From: an uncultured Bacteroidales bacterium
Lineage (GTDB): Bacteria; Bacteroidota; Bacteroidia; Bacteroidales; F082
Length of the DNA stretch: 64,000 nt
NCBI GenBank assembly: GCA_946405575.1
Contig: CAMJHP010000007.1
Coordinates: 18,031-82,030 of the forward strand
Direction: 5' to 3'
The translations under genes and the position numbers were made by a program. Every line of letters begins with the position of its first letter. Position 1 is the first letter of the stretch. Shown piece by piece: positions 1 through 9,902 of this stretch. The notes beneath the pieces are model-generated. The model was not told the origin of the DNA, did not search any database, and saw only the letters and a list, made by a program, of their open reading frames with translations.

Positions 1-303
1 TGGCTGGGCGATGGTCGCCACCACAATGGCCAAGTCGACATTAGCGGCGATGATGTGCGAGGCCTTGCTCAAATTGACTGACTGACGAACTATCACATTG
101 TCACGAGGTGCAATCTTCTTGATGACGCCCGTATCTTTGCCAGGCTCTTGCTCAAACTCCACGTTGTCACCGACAGCCACAGGGTTGGTCGATCGGATGC
201 CGTCCAAACGGATTTTGCCGCGCAGGCGACACTCCCACTGCCGTCCTTGTTCATCGAGGACGATGTACCAACTGCCCGTCGATTTGATGACCTTGCCTAA
301 CAT
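1..303 (-). CDS. rsgA: Ribosome small-subunit-dependent GTPase RsgA, N-terminal part (runs off the window)
   Basis: Reading the minus strand from an ATG at 303-301 gives 101 open codons to the window edge. The product starts MLGKVIKSTGSWYIV and continues through CRLRGKIRLDG and VAVGDNVEFE to NVDLAIVVATIAQP. This is the OB-fold N-terminal domain of RsgA (YjeQ/EngC) and the first strand of its circularly permuted GTPase domain. RsgA is a ribosome-bound GTPase that helps late 30S maturation. The start codon lies inside the last codons of dprA (7-nt overlap), so the two are probably co-transcribed and translationally coupled. The GTPase motifs and zinc-binding C-terminus lie outside the window. 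Confidence 0.88.
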   Translation of the reverse strand, partial: MLGKVIKSTGSWYIVLDEQGRQWECRLRGKIRLDGIRSTNPVAVGDNVEFEQEPGKDTGVIKKIAPRDNVIVRQSVNLSKASHIIAANVDLAIVVATIAQP

Positions 304-1394
304 TTTTGGTAACGTTTTCCAGGCATAGCCATCAGCACGCCGTCAAATTCCAAATTGAGCAGTAACGCCGCTATTTTCGTAGTTGGAAGCTCTGTCCTCA
401 CGATGATGTCGTCTAGATTAACCACCGCACTTGAGCCAAAGCAGTCCATAATCAGTTTTTCTTCATCGGTAAACTCTCGGAACAAAGCCGTTTGTTTCTC
501 GGCTTTCGACTCCGAATCCCAACGCATAATATAGCGCAGATTAAGCACGCTTTCTATCAGGTGGGCGCGGTTGGTACGAATAAGATAGTTGCAACCTTGG
601 CTATAGATGTCCATCACGCGACCTGGATAGGCAAACACGTCACGGCTATAGGAATTGGCCAAGTCGGCTGTAATCAACGAACCGCCTTTCATTGCCGACT
701 CGATGACCACAACTGCATCAGCCATACCCGCGATGATGCGGTTGCGACGCGGAAAGTTCTCTCGGTCAGGCAAGGTGCCGCTCATGCACTCCGTCATGAT
801 GCCACCACCTTGTTCTATCATTTCGCTGGCCAGTTTCTTGTTCGGGGCGGGATAGATTTGTTGCATTCCACTACCCATCACACCTACCGTCGGGATGCCG
901 TTTTTCACTGAGGCTTTGTGGGCGCAAGTGTCGACACCGTATGCCAAACCACTCACAACCAACACATTGTCATTTTTCAAATCTTCTACCAGCTGATTAC
1001 AATTCTCCTTGCCGTATTCCGTAATATTGCGAGTGCCGACGACGGCCACCACTCGGTTAGTGTTGAGGTTGGCCTTGCCCTTGTAATAAAGCATCAACGG
1101 ACCATCGTCGCACTGCAACAAGCGTCGTGGATAATCAGAATCAAGAAAAAACAAAGGCTGAATGCCATTCTTTTCAATGAAATCAATCTCTTCTTCTGCC
1201 CTTTTCAGGTATTCCTTAGGTTTGCAAACAGCATCAATAGAAGCCTCTCGCATCCCCGTAATCTTCTCCAGCGACTTGCGTGTCTCTTTGAAGATAGCCT
1301 CAGCACTACCGCAATACTGCACGAATTTCTTGCCGCTGATATCTCCGATACCAGGGAGAAGGGTTAGGGCGATTTGGTATTGAAGGTCGGTCAT
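297..1394 (-). CDS. dprA: DNA-processing protein DprA
   Basis: DprA (Smf) protects incoming single-stranded DNA and loads RecA during natural transformation. The protein shows an N-terminal helix-hairpin-helix-like region (ALTLLPGIGDISGKKF), then the Rossmann-like DprA core (VAVVGTRNITEYG, VVSGLAYGVDTCAHKASV, TVGVMGSGMQQIYPAPN, ENFPRRNRIIAGMADAVVVIE, DVFAYPGR) and a small C-terminal winged-helix-like tail. I use the ATG at 1394 (MTDLQYQ), which has an AAGGA-like stretch before it. The alternative start at 1421 is GTG and adds nine residues that do not look like the family. The stop overlaps the start of rsgA. A comEC homologue at 37.9-40.0 kb is the other transformation gene in the window. 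Confidence 0.95.
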   Translation of the reverse strand: MTDLQYQIALTLLPGIGDISGKKFVQYCGSAEAIFKETRKSLEKITGMREASIDAVCKPKEYLKRAEEEIDFIEKNGIQPLFFLDSDYPRRLLQCDDGPLMLYYKGKANLNTNRVVAVVGTRNITEYGKENCNQLVEDLKNDNVLVVSGLAYGVDTCAHKASVKNGIPTVGVMGSGMQQIYPAPNKKLASEMIEQGGGIMTECMSGTLPDRENFPRRNRIIAGMADAVVVIESAMKGGSLITADLANSYSRDVFAYPGRVMDIYSQGCNYLIRTNRAHLIESVLNLRYIMRWDSESKAEKQTALFREFTDEEKLIMDCFGSSAVVNLDDIIVRTELPTTKIAALLLNLEFDGVLMAMPGKRYQKC

Positions 1395-1599
1395 TAAGTT
1401 ATCCTTTTTTGTGGGATACACTTCGTGTAGAAATGCTATGCATTCGGTGTAGCCAAATCATTCAAAAATCCGATTTCCAAAATCTTTCAAAATCATATTA
1501 TTCCCTCTTTTCGTTGTCATCCGATTTTTGATTGATTTTCAATTTGATTTTTGACCAATTTCTTGCGAAGCAATCCCATCATAGTTGTTCCGTTGACAA
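1395..1599. repeat. Intergenic dispersed AT-rich repeat, copy 1
   Basis: The lepA-dprA gap is AT-rich and its 1440-1580 part is shared, in opposite orientation, with the gap between surE and maf near 42295-42432. Shared pieces include the palindromic TTGCGAAGCAA next to a CCC, a CAAGAAAT-N2-GTCAAAAATCAA segment, and a GGATTTTTGAA-type segment. No ORF or RNA gene is evident. It looks like a degenerate dispersed repeat. Confidence 0.5.
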
Positions 1600-3387
1600 T
1601 TAATCCAGTTTCAAGACCGCAAGGAACGCCGACTGCGGCACCTCGACATTGCCGATTTGGCGCATACGTTTCTTACCTGCCTTTTGTTTTTCCAACAGTT
1701 TGCGCTTACGCGACACGTCGCCACCATAACACTTCGCCGTCACGTCCTTGCGCACCTGACGCACCGTTTCGCGGGCGATAATTTTCGCTCCGATGGCCGC
1801 TTGGATGGCGATGTCAAACTGGTGACGAGGTATCAATTCCTTCAATTTCTCACACATACGACGTCCAAAGTCGTAAGCATGGCCACGGTGAATTAAGGTC
1901 GACAAGGCGTCGACAGACTCGCCGTTGAGCATAATGTCGAGTTTTACCAAGTCGGCATCTTGATAGCCGGCGATATGGTAGTCGAAGGAGGCATAGCCCT
2001 TCGAGATAGATTTCAATTTGTCGTAGAAGTCGAAGACGATTTCGCTCAAAGGCATCTGGAAGGTCAGCTCCACACGGTCGGTAGAGAGATAGACCTGGTT
2101 CTTCAGCACACCTCGACGGTCGATACAAAGCGTCATAATAGGACCCGTGAACTCATTCTTCGAGATAATCTGAGCGAGGATGTAAGGCTCCTCAATATGG
2201 TCAATCTTCGTCACCTCGGGCAAGCCGCTGGGGTTGTGTACCTCAATCATCTCGCCGTCGGTCTTAAAGCACTTGAACGAGACGTTGGGCACCGTGGTGA
2301 TAACATCCATATCAAACTCACGGTCGAGGCGTTCCTGCACAATCTCCATATGGAGCAAGCCAAGGAAACCACAGCGGAAACCGAAACCCAAAGCCGCTGA
2401 AGACTCAGGTTCCCAAACCAACGAAGCATCGTTAAGTTGTAGCTTTTCCAATGAAGCACGCAACTCCTCATAGTCGTCTGCATCGACGGGATAAATACCC
2501 GCAAACAGCATAGGCTTCACATTCTCGAAGCCTGCCACCGGTTCGGCGCAAGGCCTTTCGACGTGCGTGATGGTGTCGCCCACTTTGACCTCCTTCGAGG
2601 TCTTGATTCCAGAGATAATGTAACCCACATCACCAGCAGAAAGCTCTTTCTTAGGCACTTGCTTCAATTGAAGGACCCCAATCTCATCGGCGTTATATTC
2701 CTTACCTGTGGCAAAGAACTTCACCAAATCGTTAGTGTGCATCGTACCGTTCATAATGCGGAAATAGGCGATGATGCCTCGGAACGAGTTGAACACAGAG
2801 TCGAAAATCAAAGCTTGCAGCGGGGCTTCCGGATCGCCCTTTGGGCAGGGGATGCGTTCCACAATGGCATCAAGCACGGCAGGCACGCCTTCGCCCGTAC
2901 GAGCACTGACTTTCAGGATTTCCGAAGGGTCGCAACCCAATAGGTCAACCATCTGGTCCTCCACGATATCGACCATAGCACTGTCCATATCGATTTTGTT
3001 CATCACAGGGATGATTTCAAGATCGTGTTCGAGGGCAGAGTAAAGGTTGGCAATCGTCTGGGCCTGAATACCTTGTGTAGCATCCACCACAAGCAAGGCA
3101 CCTTCGCAGGCAGCGATGCTGCGCGACACTTCATAGGAGAAGTCGACGTGACCAGGAGTATCGATGAGGTTAAGGGTATATTCAGTTCCCTTATAGTTGT
3201 ATTTCATCTGAATCGCGTGGCTCTTGATGGTGATGCCACGCTCGCGCTCAAGGTCCATATCGTCGAGCACCTGGTCGACGAGTTCTTTGTCGTTGAGCGT
3301 ATGGGTAAGTTCCAAAAGTCTATCGGCCAAGGTCGATTTGCCATGGTCGATGTGGGCTATGATGCAAAAATTTCTGATGTTTTCCAT
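1600..3387 (-). CDS. lepA: Elongation factor 4 (back-translocating GTPase LepA)
   Basis: LepA is a ribosome-associated translational GTPase that remodels stalled or mistranslocated elongation complexes. The 595-residue product has the family's normal length: G1 [14 protein letters not shown], switch region [10 protein letters not shown]3 [13 protein letters not shown]4 NKID and G5 SARTGEG. EF-G-like domains follow, then the LepA-specific C-terminal domain ending in [15 protein letters not shown] and KQKAGKKRM. The ATG at 3387 ([12 protein letters not shown]) is canonical. A longer frame from 3429 would start upstream of the visible promoter element at 3396-3403 and is rejected. The gene probably has its own promoter, with an unusually short leader. 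Confidence 0.97.
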   Translation of the reverse strand: MENIRNFCIIAHIDHGKSTLADRLLELTHTLNDKELVDQVLDDMDLERERGITIKSHAIQMKYNYKGTEYTLNLIDTPGHVDFSYEVSRSIAACEGALLVVDATQGIQAQTIANLYSALEHDLEIIPVMNKIDMDSAMVDIVEDQMVDLLGCDPSEILKVSARTGEGVPAVLDAIVERIPCPKGDPEAPLQALIFDSVFNSFRGIIAYFRIMNGTMHTNDLVKFFATGKEYNADEIGVLQLKQVPKKELSAGDVGYIISGIKTSKEVKVGDTITHVERPCAEPVAGFENVKPMLFAGIYPVDADDYEELRASLEKLQLNDASLVWEPESSAALGFGFRCGFLGLLHMEIVQERLDREFDMDVITTVPNVSFKCFKTDGEMIEVHNPSGLPEVTKIDHIEEPYILAQIISKNEFTGPIMTLCIDRRGVLKNQVYLSTDRVELTFQMPLSEIVFDFYDKLKSISKGYASFDYHIAGYQDADLVKLDIMLNGESVDALSTLIHRGHAYDFGRRMCEKLKELIPRHQFDIAIQAAIGAKIIARETVRQVRKDVTAKCYGGDVSRKRKLLEKQKAGKKRMRQIGNVEVPQSAFLAVLKLD

Positions 3388-3390
3388 TAT

Positions 3391-3425
3391 GGGCGCAAAA
3401 ATAGGAAATTTTTCGCTTTGCGCCC
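3391..3425 (-). promoter_or_regulatory. lepA promoter with overlapping inverted repeat
   Basis: On the minus strand TATTTTTG (plus 3396-3403) matches the Bacteroidota -7 consensus TAnnTTTG. It would start transcription only a few bases before the lepA ATG at 3387. A perfect 9-bp inverted repeat, GGGCGCAAA (3391-3399) and TTTGCGCCC (3417-3425), overlaps this element and the spacer, so it could act as an operator or simply as a hairpin. Confidence 0.45.
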
Positions 3426-3456
3426 TCAAGTTTAGAATAAGAATTACAATCGTCCC

Positions 3457-5385
3457 TCAATCATCCGAAATCAAGCGAACGGCGTATCCTTTACATCTCA
3501 AACGTCCCATCGTGTTCGTATCGTCAGTGAAAAACTTCAAAGCAACAGCATTGCTCACACCTACAGGATATCCGTCCAGGAATTGCGATGATGTCCAATA
3601 GGAACCACAGATATAAAAAGGCTCGTAATGCGAAGCTGTTAGCCACATACCAGCATCTATAGCATCTTCATTATTAAACCAATCAAAATACACACCGTCA
3701 TATGCCGTGAACTGAAAACGTGCTCCAGCAGCGGGCATAAAAACCGCACCAGCTGGTTCCAGCTCTTCCAACCATTCCTTGCCTGTAATCGTATTTGTGG
3801 AATAATAGCAAAACTCGTTGGCCTGGTTGAGATAATAAGTGGCTTCGTTCCAATCGTCGGGCAGCACAATCATACCTCGAACCCCTGCGACAGCCGCCAT
3901 GGCGAAGCGTATGCCCGAGAGTGTGTGCCTTTCCATGAGAAGATACATAAACTCATCAGCCGTAGGGGTACGCCACCGCCTCGAACCGCCGTTGCTGATG
4001 ATGTTGTGGACACCCCAATCTGCTTGGGCATAATCGCCTGTCAAATCGTAGTTGCCTGGAGGGCCATATACATCACTTTCATATACATGTGACGCAAAGT
4101 CGTAAGGCTTATAATAAATACTGCCGTTGTCCCATCCGCTGGTGCCCCAACCAAACAAGTCAATCCAGCCAGCGTAATACTTGCGAACCTTAGTATTGTC
4201 ACATTTTTCACCATTTGCATATACAGTCCCGACCTCCATATCACCGAGTCCTTCACACAAGGTAGGTCCTCCCACAAAGTCCCATTGGCGTTCGGCGAAA
4301 CGCCATAAATTATCATCGGGATAGTATTGCAGATTGCCTTGCGAAAAGCGCACCTGATGGCCTCTGCTGACGGAGAACAAACCTGGAGATGAGCCACTAG
4401 GCCAAGGGGTAAACGAATCGTCGGGAACAAAATTCACTTCTTCACCATATACAATTCCTTCCTCGTTAACAGCATATGCCCGCACATAATGCGTTCGGCC
4501 TTTCTCCAGACCTGAGAAATAGCAACCATACTCGCCTAAGCCTATACTCGCTTTGATGTGATTGTCATCAATGGTGGGATTGTGCTCCGTACTCCAGCAG
4601 AAGCCGCATTCTGTCACCTCGTGTCCTCCATCTCTAATGACGTTTCCTTCAACTTTGACACGTGTTGCTGTCACATCCGACACCTCACCCGTATGTACTT
4701 CCAATGGCAACACCTTAGTAAAAAAGTCCAACTGGTCGCCATAGTACACGCCCTTGGTACATACCGCGTAAGCACAAACATAATACCTCGTTTCAGGCAA
4801 TAGGTCGGTCAACTGACATCCAAACGGTCCAACACCCGAACCTAATGCCATATGCGTGCCCTCAATCGTCGGCTTCGGTTCCGTGCCGTAGCAAATGCCG
4901 CGCTCCATCACCTCCTGTCCACCACTACTGAGCACCTGGCCACTAGGAACGGCTGAACAATGTGTGATATCTTCCACAGTGTACGTGTCGACCAGCGGAA
5001 TCGTATCGCTCAGTGTGGTGAATGAAAACTCGCTGCTGTAACCTCGTCCAGCCTCGTTGCCCGCAAAAGCCTTGCAGACATAAGCCGTAGAGGGCAAAAG
5101 GTCGGGCAATTCGCCAGTGAAATGTTCACCTCCCTCAACAAGCAATTGACTATCAAGGGCACCGCCTGCCTTGCCGTAGCAGAAGCCGCGCTCCTTAATC
5201 TCGCCGCCGCCATCGTTGAGCACATCGGCCACCATCCATGCCTTGTTGTAGCTCACCGCCACTGAAGATTCTACCATACCCACCATTGGAGGATCCATCT
5301 CTTTGGCTTTTTTGCAGCCCATCGCAAGCAACATAACCGCCAGCAGGGGTGCAGCAACCATTGTAATAGTAAAGCTCGTTTTCAT
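3457..5385 (-). CDS. FISUMP-domain surface lipoprotein 1
   Basis: This 642-residue predicted lipoprotein has a signal peptide with lipobox AMGC (Cys24). Three fibronectin-like repeats of about 100 residues follow, beginning near residues 36, 132 and 231; each carries a GG-x-E-[IV]-x-E-[RC]-G-[FI]-C-[YW] signature. From about residue 337 to the end it has a FISUMP (Fib_succ_major) domain: FSQGNLQYYPDDNLWRFA, GWIDLFGWGTSGWDNG, WRTPTADEF, GMIVLPDDW, YWTSSQ and the terminal VRLISDD. FISUMP proteins are secreted or surface proteins of unknown biochemical role, often amplified in Fibrobacter and gut Bacteroidales. The next gene upstream is a full-length paralogue, so this is a tandem duplication. 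Export to the outer membrane is inferred from the lipobox. Confidence 0.85.
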   Translation of the reverse strand: MKTSFTITMVAAPLLAVMLLAMGCKKAKEMDPPMVGMVESSVAVSYNKAWMVADVLNDGGGEIKERGFCYGKAGGALDSQLLVEGGEHFTGELPDLLPSTAYVCKAFAGNEAGRGYSSEFSFTTLSDTIPLVDTYTVEDITHCSAVPSGQVLSSGGQEVMERGICYGTEPKPTIEGTHMALGSGVGPFGCQLTDLLPETRYYVCAYAVCTKGVYYGDQLDFFTKVLPLEVHTGEVSDVTATRVKVEGNVIRDGGHEVTECGFCWSTEHNPTIDDNHIKASIGLGEYGCYFSGLEKGRTHYVRAYAVNEEGIVYGEEVNFVPDDSFTPWPSGSSPGLFSVSRGHQVRFSQGNLQYYPDDNLWRFAERQWDFVGGPTLCEGLGDMEVGTVYANGEKCDNTKVRKYYAGWIDLFGWGTSGWDNGSIYYKPYDFASHVYESDVYGPPGNYDLTGDYAQADWGVHNIISNGGSRRWRTPTADEFMYLLMERHTLSGIRFAMAAVAGVRGMIVLPDDWNEATYYLNQANEFCYYSTNTITGKEWLEELEPAGAVFMPAAGARFQFTAYDGVYFDWFNNEDAIDAGMWLTASHYEPFYICGSYWTSSQFLDGYPVGVSNAVALKFFTDDTNTMGRLRCKGYAVRLISDD

Positions 5386-5619
5386 ATTCCTTATTTTTTG
5401 CTAAGTAATTGCTCAAATTAAACTCAATATCATTTTTAACTGCTAGACTTCGGTTTTTTTGGCTACGACCGCTGCCTATGACCACAACCGTTTCCTTAGA
5501 ATATTGAAATTTCGACGCTTGGCTGAAAAGGTCATTGTCATAAGTCACAGCCTCATAATCCTGTGTCTTTTATGTAAGCCAAACTTGTTCAGCTACTTAT
5601 TTTTAAAATCCGCCCCCTA
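5386..5619. repeat. Intergenic dispersed repeat family A, copy 1
   Basis: The gap between the two FISUMP genes carries, at about 5456-5605, a sequence recognisably shared with 31860-31990 and, inverted, 29515-29610. The best-kept core is GTCATTGTCATAAGTCA at 5531-5547. The three copies also share a TATGACCA-type segment upstream of the core. No gene is evident here. Confidence 0.5.
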
Positions 5620-7503
5620 TCACTCATCTGAAATCAAACGGACAGATCCGCCGTTACATCTAAACATTTCTTCATCAATGCATCCACCAATAAATTTTCC
5701 AACATAGTAGCTAAGAACCCTTAACGCATAAGCAATGCTCACGCCGCTTTGGGTCGATGTCCAATACGCACCGTTGACTAAATAAGAATTTGTTTCTACG
5801 TTATCATACCATATCCCATCATAATCCGTGAGCTGATAGCGTTCTCCTCCAGCAGGCAGGAACACCGCACCGGCAGGCTCCAAGATTTCCAACCATTCCT
5901 TTCCTAGAATCTGATTATTATTAAAATCACTATGTTCATTGACCGCATTGAGAGGATATGTGGAAGCATTCCAATCGTCGGGCAGCACAATCATACCCCG
6001 AACCCCAGCCACGACAGCCTTGACGAAGCGTATACCTGAAGTTGTTTGCCTTTCTAACAGAAGATAATAAATCTCTTCCATTGTAGGTGTACGCCACTGT
6101 CTTGACCCTCCGTTGCCGATGGTGTTATGAATACCCCAATCCGCTTCTGCATAGTCGCCTGTCAGGTCGAAATTACCCACTGGGCCATAGGAAGCACAAT
6201 CATACTGATGAGCCGTAAAATTCCAAGGACGGTAGAATGTATTGCCATTGTCCCAACCACTAGTGCCCCAACCGAACAAATCCATCCATCCTGTATAATA
6301 CTTGTAAGTTTTTGTGTTATCGCACTTTGTACCATTCGCAAACACTGTACCGACATTCATCTCACCGAGTTTGTCATCGAAACAAAATCCTCCCACAAAA
6401 TCCCATTGGTCATCTGCGAAACGCCACAGGTTATCATCTGGATAGTACTGAAGGTTGCCTTGTGAGAAACGCACTTTACGGTCTTCGCTGACAGAGAACA
6501 AGCCAGGCAAGGTGCCATTGGGCCATTGTGATATCATATTGTCGGGTACGAACTCCAACTCATTGCCATATGCTACACCTTCCTTGTTGATTGCATAAGC
6601 CCGCAAATAATGCTTCCGGCCAGGTTCCAGGCCCGAGAAATAATAGCTGAAGTTCCCCATACCTACCGATGCCTTGATATGAAGTCCCTCAATGGTGGGA
6701 TTGTGCTCTGTGGCCCAGCAAAAGCCGCATTCCGTCACCTCATAACCACCGTCACAAATCACCTCGCCCTCACCCATAACACGGGACTTTGTCACGTCCG
6801 ACACCGATAGGGTACGCACTGCCATTGGTGGCACCTTGGTGACAAAAACCAACTGTTCGCCATAATACACGCCTTTGGTACACACCGCATAGGCACGGAA
6901 AAAATACTTCGTATCAGGCAAAAGGTCCGTCAACTGGAATTCAAAAGCACCCACTCCCGAACCCAATGACACATGCACACCCTCAACAGTTGGTAACGGC
7001 TCCGTACCATAGCAGAAGCCTCGCTCCATCACCTCCTGGCCGCCTCCATTAAGCACCTGACCACTGAGGACAGCGGAACAATGTGTGATATCCATCACCG
7101 TATAAGTGTCAACCAAAGGAATTGTGTCGCTCATGGTCGTGAACTTGTACAATTCACTATAGCCTCGTCCCGCTCCATTTCTGGCAAATGCCCTACAGGC
7201 ATATGTCGTTGAAGGTGACAAGCCAAGTAACTCTATGGTAAAAAGATTTTCGTTTCCTTCACATAACAGAGTATCGAAGGGCTCGTCAATCCCATAACAG
7301 AAACCTCGTTCCGTAATCAATCCACCGCCATCGTCGGTCACTTCAGCGACCATCCAAACCTTGTTGTAACTTACCGCAACCGAAGATTCTTGCATTACGA
7401 CAACAGGGACGACCGTCTCCTTGGGTTTCTTGCAACCCATAGCAAACAACACAATCTCTATCAAAAAAACTGCAATCATCGCAATAGTAAAGTTCTTTTT
7501 CAT
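5620..7503 (-). CDS. FISUMP-domain surface lipoprotein 2 (tandem paralogue)
   Basis: A 627-residue paralogue of the neighbouring gene, alignable end to end: lipobox AMGC (Cys24), three GG-[QY]-E-V-[MT]-E-[RC]-G-F-C-type fibronectin-like repeats, and a C-terminal FISUMP domain (KVRFSQGNLQYYPDDN, GWMDLFGWGTSGWDNG, RQWRTPTMEE, VLPDDW, VFLPAGGERY, YWTSTQS, SVRLISDE). The linker and signal regions differ more than the repeats. Its function is unknown. The lipobox implies attachment to the cell envelope, probably on the surface. No exact TAnnTTTG element was found directly upstream. It may be transcribed together with lipoprotein 1, although the 234-bp gap between them is occupied by a dispersed repeat. 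Confidence 0.85.
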   Translation of the reverse strand: MKKNFTIAMIAVFLIEIVLFAMGCKKPKETVVPVVVMQESSVAVSYNKVWMVAEVTDDGGGLITERGFCYGIDEPFDTLLCEGNENLFTIELLGLSPSTTYACRAFARNGAGRGYSELYKFTTMSDTIPLVDTYTVMDITHCSAVLSGQVLNGGGQEVMERGFCYGTEPLPTVEGVHVSLGSGVGAFEFQLTDLLPDTKYFFRAYAVCTKGVYYGEQLVFVTKVPPMAVRTLSVSDVTKSRVMGEGEVICDGGYEVTECGFCWATEHNPTIEGLHIKASVGMGNFSYYFSGLEPGRKHYLRAYAINKEGVAYGNELEFVPDNMISQWPNGTLPGLFSVSEDRKVRFSQGNLQYYPDDNLWRFADDQWDFVGGFCFDDKLGEMNVGTVFANGTKCDNTKTYKYYTGWMDLFGWGTSGWDNGNTFYRPWNFTAHQYDCASYGPVGNFDLTGDYAEADWGIHNTIGNGGSRQWRTPTMEEIYYLLLERQTTSGIRFVKAVVAGVRGMIVLPDDWNASTYPLNAVNEHSDFNNNQILGKEWLEILEPAGAVFLPAGGERYQLTDYDGIWYDNVETNSYLVNGAYWTSTQSGVSIAYALRVLSYYVGKFIGGCIDEEMFRCNGGSVRLISDE

Positions 7504-7668
7504 CGCATTAGATTTTGGAGGTTAGACTATAGTTTAATAATTGTTTCAAATATTTAAATTGGCACTTCATACCATATTTTTCCGCAAAAATAAACATTTT
7601 TTCAATATTCCAACACTTTTCTCGAAAAAAATCACTTTCAACACTTCCCAAAAGACAAGGATTATCTA

Positions 7669-7676
7669 TAAATTTG
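7669..7676 (+). promoter_or_regulatory. -7 element of the RelA/SpoT gene
   Basis: TAAATTTG matches TAnnTTTG and sits 17 bp before the chosen ATG at 7694. This supports that start over the longer upstream reading frame. Confidence 0.5.
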
Positions 7677-7693
7677 CGGTCAAAAAAACTGCA

Positions 7694-9895
7694 ATGCCTA
7701 TGATGCCAATTCTACCCGACACCTATTCCAAGGAAGAGAAAGAAGAAATCGAACGACGGCACCAACGCCTCATCGACGTTTGGCACACCCGCAAGGAAGC
7801 CCAAGACCTAGAGATGGTCGACAAGGCTTTCTATTTTGCCGTCGAAGCCCACAAGGACCAGCGTCGCCGCTCAGGCGAGCCTTACATCTACCATCCCATC
7901 GAGGTGGCCACCATCGCAGCCAGAGATATAGGGTTGGGCCGTACCTCCATCGTCTGTGCCCTGCTGCACGATGTGGTGGAAGACACGACATACACCCTCG
8001 ACGACATCTGCAACATGTTTGGCGAAAAAGTGTCCAAAGTCGTAGATGGCCTCACCAAGTTCGACAACATTAAAGGCGCCGACAGCATACAAGCTGAGAA
8101 CTTCAAGAAAATCATCTCCTCTCTGTCGTACGACATCCGGGTAGTGCTCATCAAGCTCAGCGACCGCCTGCACAATATGCGCACCTTGGATTCGATGCCC
8201 AAACACAAGCAACTGAAAATTGCCTCGGAGACCACTTATATTTATGCTCCCCTTGCCTATCGTCTCGGGCTCCATGCCATCCAAATCGAATTGGAAGACC
8301 TGGCTCTCAAATACACCAACCCCACCATCTACGACAACATCCGCAGGCGTATGGACAACGTGCGCGGCAAGCGTATGGGTGAGTTGCGTGACTTCATTGC
8401 CCCCATTGAGGCCGAATTAGAGAAAAATGGCATCAAGGCAAGAGCCGAGATCAAGGAACGTTCGGTCAACTCGGTCTGGAGACGAATGATGGATAAGGAG
8501 TTGGCTTTCGAAGACCTTTACGGGTCTTTCCTCGTCCGCCTCATCACAGACTGCCCAAGGAAAGACGAACGTATGGAATGCTGGAAAATCTATGCTGTGC
8601 TGACCAACAACTACCGCCCCTACACAAAAAAGCTGAAGGATTGGATTTCATTCCCCAAAACCAACGGCTACGAATCGCTGCACGCTGTGGTGATGGGTCA
8701 GACGGGCAACTGGGTGGAGGTCCAAATCCGTAGCCAACGTATGGAAGAGATTGCCGAGAAGGGTTTCTCCGCCTATTGGAAATACAAGAACGACGACGAC
8801 AAGGCCGAGAGCGGTTTCGATGAATGGCTGAAGAAAGCCCAAGACCTCATTGTTAGCAATACAGACAACGCCATCGAATTCGTCGACAACTTCAAACTCG
8901 ACCTTTTCTCCGATGAAATATATGTCTTCACCCCACAGGGTACGATGATAACGCTACCTAAAGGTTCCACCGTTCTCGACTTCGCTTACAACATCCACAG
9001 CAAAATCGGCGACCACAGCATAGCGGCTAACGTTAACAACCAGTTGGCCCAACTCGACCGCAAGCTCTACAAAGGCGACCAAGTAGAAATCATCACATCC
9101 GAGTCGCAGCACCCACAAGAGAAATGGTTTGAGTTTTTGGCCACGGCCACGGCCAAGTCAAGGCTCAAGAGTGGCATTAAGGAATACCGACGCACATTCC
9201 GCGAACAAGGAGAAAAAAAATACGAAGAAATTATGCGGAAATTGGACCTTGAGCCATCGAAAGCTAACCGCAACCAAGTGATGACTGCCGAGAACCTCAC
9301 CAGTTCCATCGACTTCTACTATCAGGTGGCTACTGGCAGAATCGACGAACGTCTCATCCGCAGCGTTTTGAAGCCACAATCAAGCACTAGCAGTTTCGTA
9401 CGCTACCTTACTTTCGGTCTCTTGGGCAACAGCAATAAAGACAAGGACGAGACACCTTCCATCACTACCTCGGGCGAATTCGACTTCAACGTATCGACTT
9501 GCTGCAACCCCATCCCTGGCGACGATGTCATCGCCTTCAGTTTCCCCGGCGAACCTCTTCAAATCCATAGAAGCAACTGTCCCAGGGCCATTCAGCTCTC
9601 GTCACGGTTCGGCAACAACATCGTGAAAGCCAAATGGCAGCCCAAGAGTGAGATTGCTTTCCTTGCCGAGTTGAAAATCACTGCCTTAGACACAAAAGGA
9701 TTGCTCAATCGTATGACCAACCTTCTCTCCAACGAGATGCAACTCAACCTCCATATGCTGCATATGGAGGCCAAACAGGATATGGTGGAAGCCTCTATTT
9801 CCATCTATGTACATAACACCAAGGAACTCGACGACTTGATTGCCAAACTGAACCAATTGAAGGAAGTCCAAAAAGTTGTGAGGAAAAACTCATAA
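7694..9895 (+). CDS. Bifunctional (p)ppGpp synthetase/hydrolase (RelA/SpoT family)
   Basis: The 733-residue product has the full long-RSH layout. An intact HD hydrolase domain (HPIEVATIAARDIG, ALLHDVVEDT, KLSDRLHNMRTL) is followed by the synthetase domain (ERSVNSVWRRMMDKE, GYESLHAVVMG, RSQRMEEIAEKGFSAYWKYK), a TGS domain (VFTPQGTMITLPKGSTVLDFAY), a CC/conserved-cysteine region (FNVSTCCNPIPGDDVIAF) and a C-terminal ACT domain. Both catalytic domains keep their signature residues, so it should make and degrade the stringent-response alarmone. The open frame extends upstream to 7541, but that part is AT-rich, unlike the family, and precedes the promoter. I therefore start at the ATG at 7694. Confidence 0.95.
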   Translation: MPMMPILPDTYSKEEKEEIERRHQRLIDVWHTRKEAQDLEMVDKAFYFAVEAHKDQRRRSGEPYIYHPIEVATIAARDIGLGRTSIVCALLHDVVEDTTYTLDDICNMFGEKVSKVVDGLTKFDNIKGADSIQAENFKKIISSLSYDIRVVLIKLSDRLHNMRTLDSMPKHKQLKIASETTYIYAPLAYRLGLHAIQIELEDLALKYTNPTIYDNIRRRMDNVRGKRMGELRDFIAPIEAELEKNGIKARAEIKERSVNSVWRRMMDKELAFEDLYGSFLVRLITDCPRKDERMECWKIYAVLTNNYRPYTKKLKDWISFPKTNGYESLHAVVMGQTGNWVEVQIRSQRMEEIAEKGFSAYWKYKNDDDKAESGFDEWLKKAQDLIVSNTDNAIEFVDNFKLDLFSDEIYVFTPQGTMITLPKGSTVLDFAYNIHSKIGDHSIAANVNNQLAQLDRKLYKGDQVEIITSESQHPQEKWFEFLATATAKSRLKSGIKEYRRTFREQGEKKYEEIMRKLDLEPSKANRNQVMTAENLTSSIDFYYQVATGRIDERLIRSVLKPQSSTSSFVRYLTFGLLGNSNKDKDETPSITTSGEFDFNVSTCCNPIPGDDVIAFSFPGEPLQIHRSNCPRAIQLSSRFGNNIVKAKWQPKSEIAFLAELKITALDTKGLLNRMTNLLSNEMQLNLHMLHMEAKQDMVEASISIYVHNTKELDDLIAKLNQLKEVQKVVRKNS

Positions 9896-9902
9896 GACAA
9901 GG

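Noticed and set aside
1395..1421. Extension of dprA to the GTG at 1421
   Set aside because: The extra nine residues do not look like the family, and the ATG at 1394 has a better upstream context.
5195..5548. 117-codon frame overlapping the start of FISUMP lipoprotein 1
   Set aside because: It overlaps the signal-peptide end of the real gene in another frame and runs through a dispersed repeat.
7541..7693. Extension of the RelA/SpoT gene to 7541
   Set aside because: The added N-terminus is AT-rich spacer and precedes the -7 element at 7669-7676.
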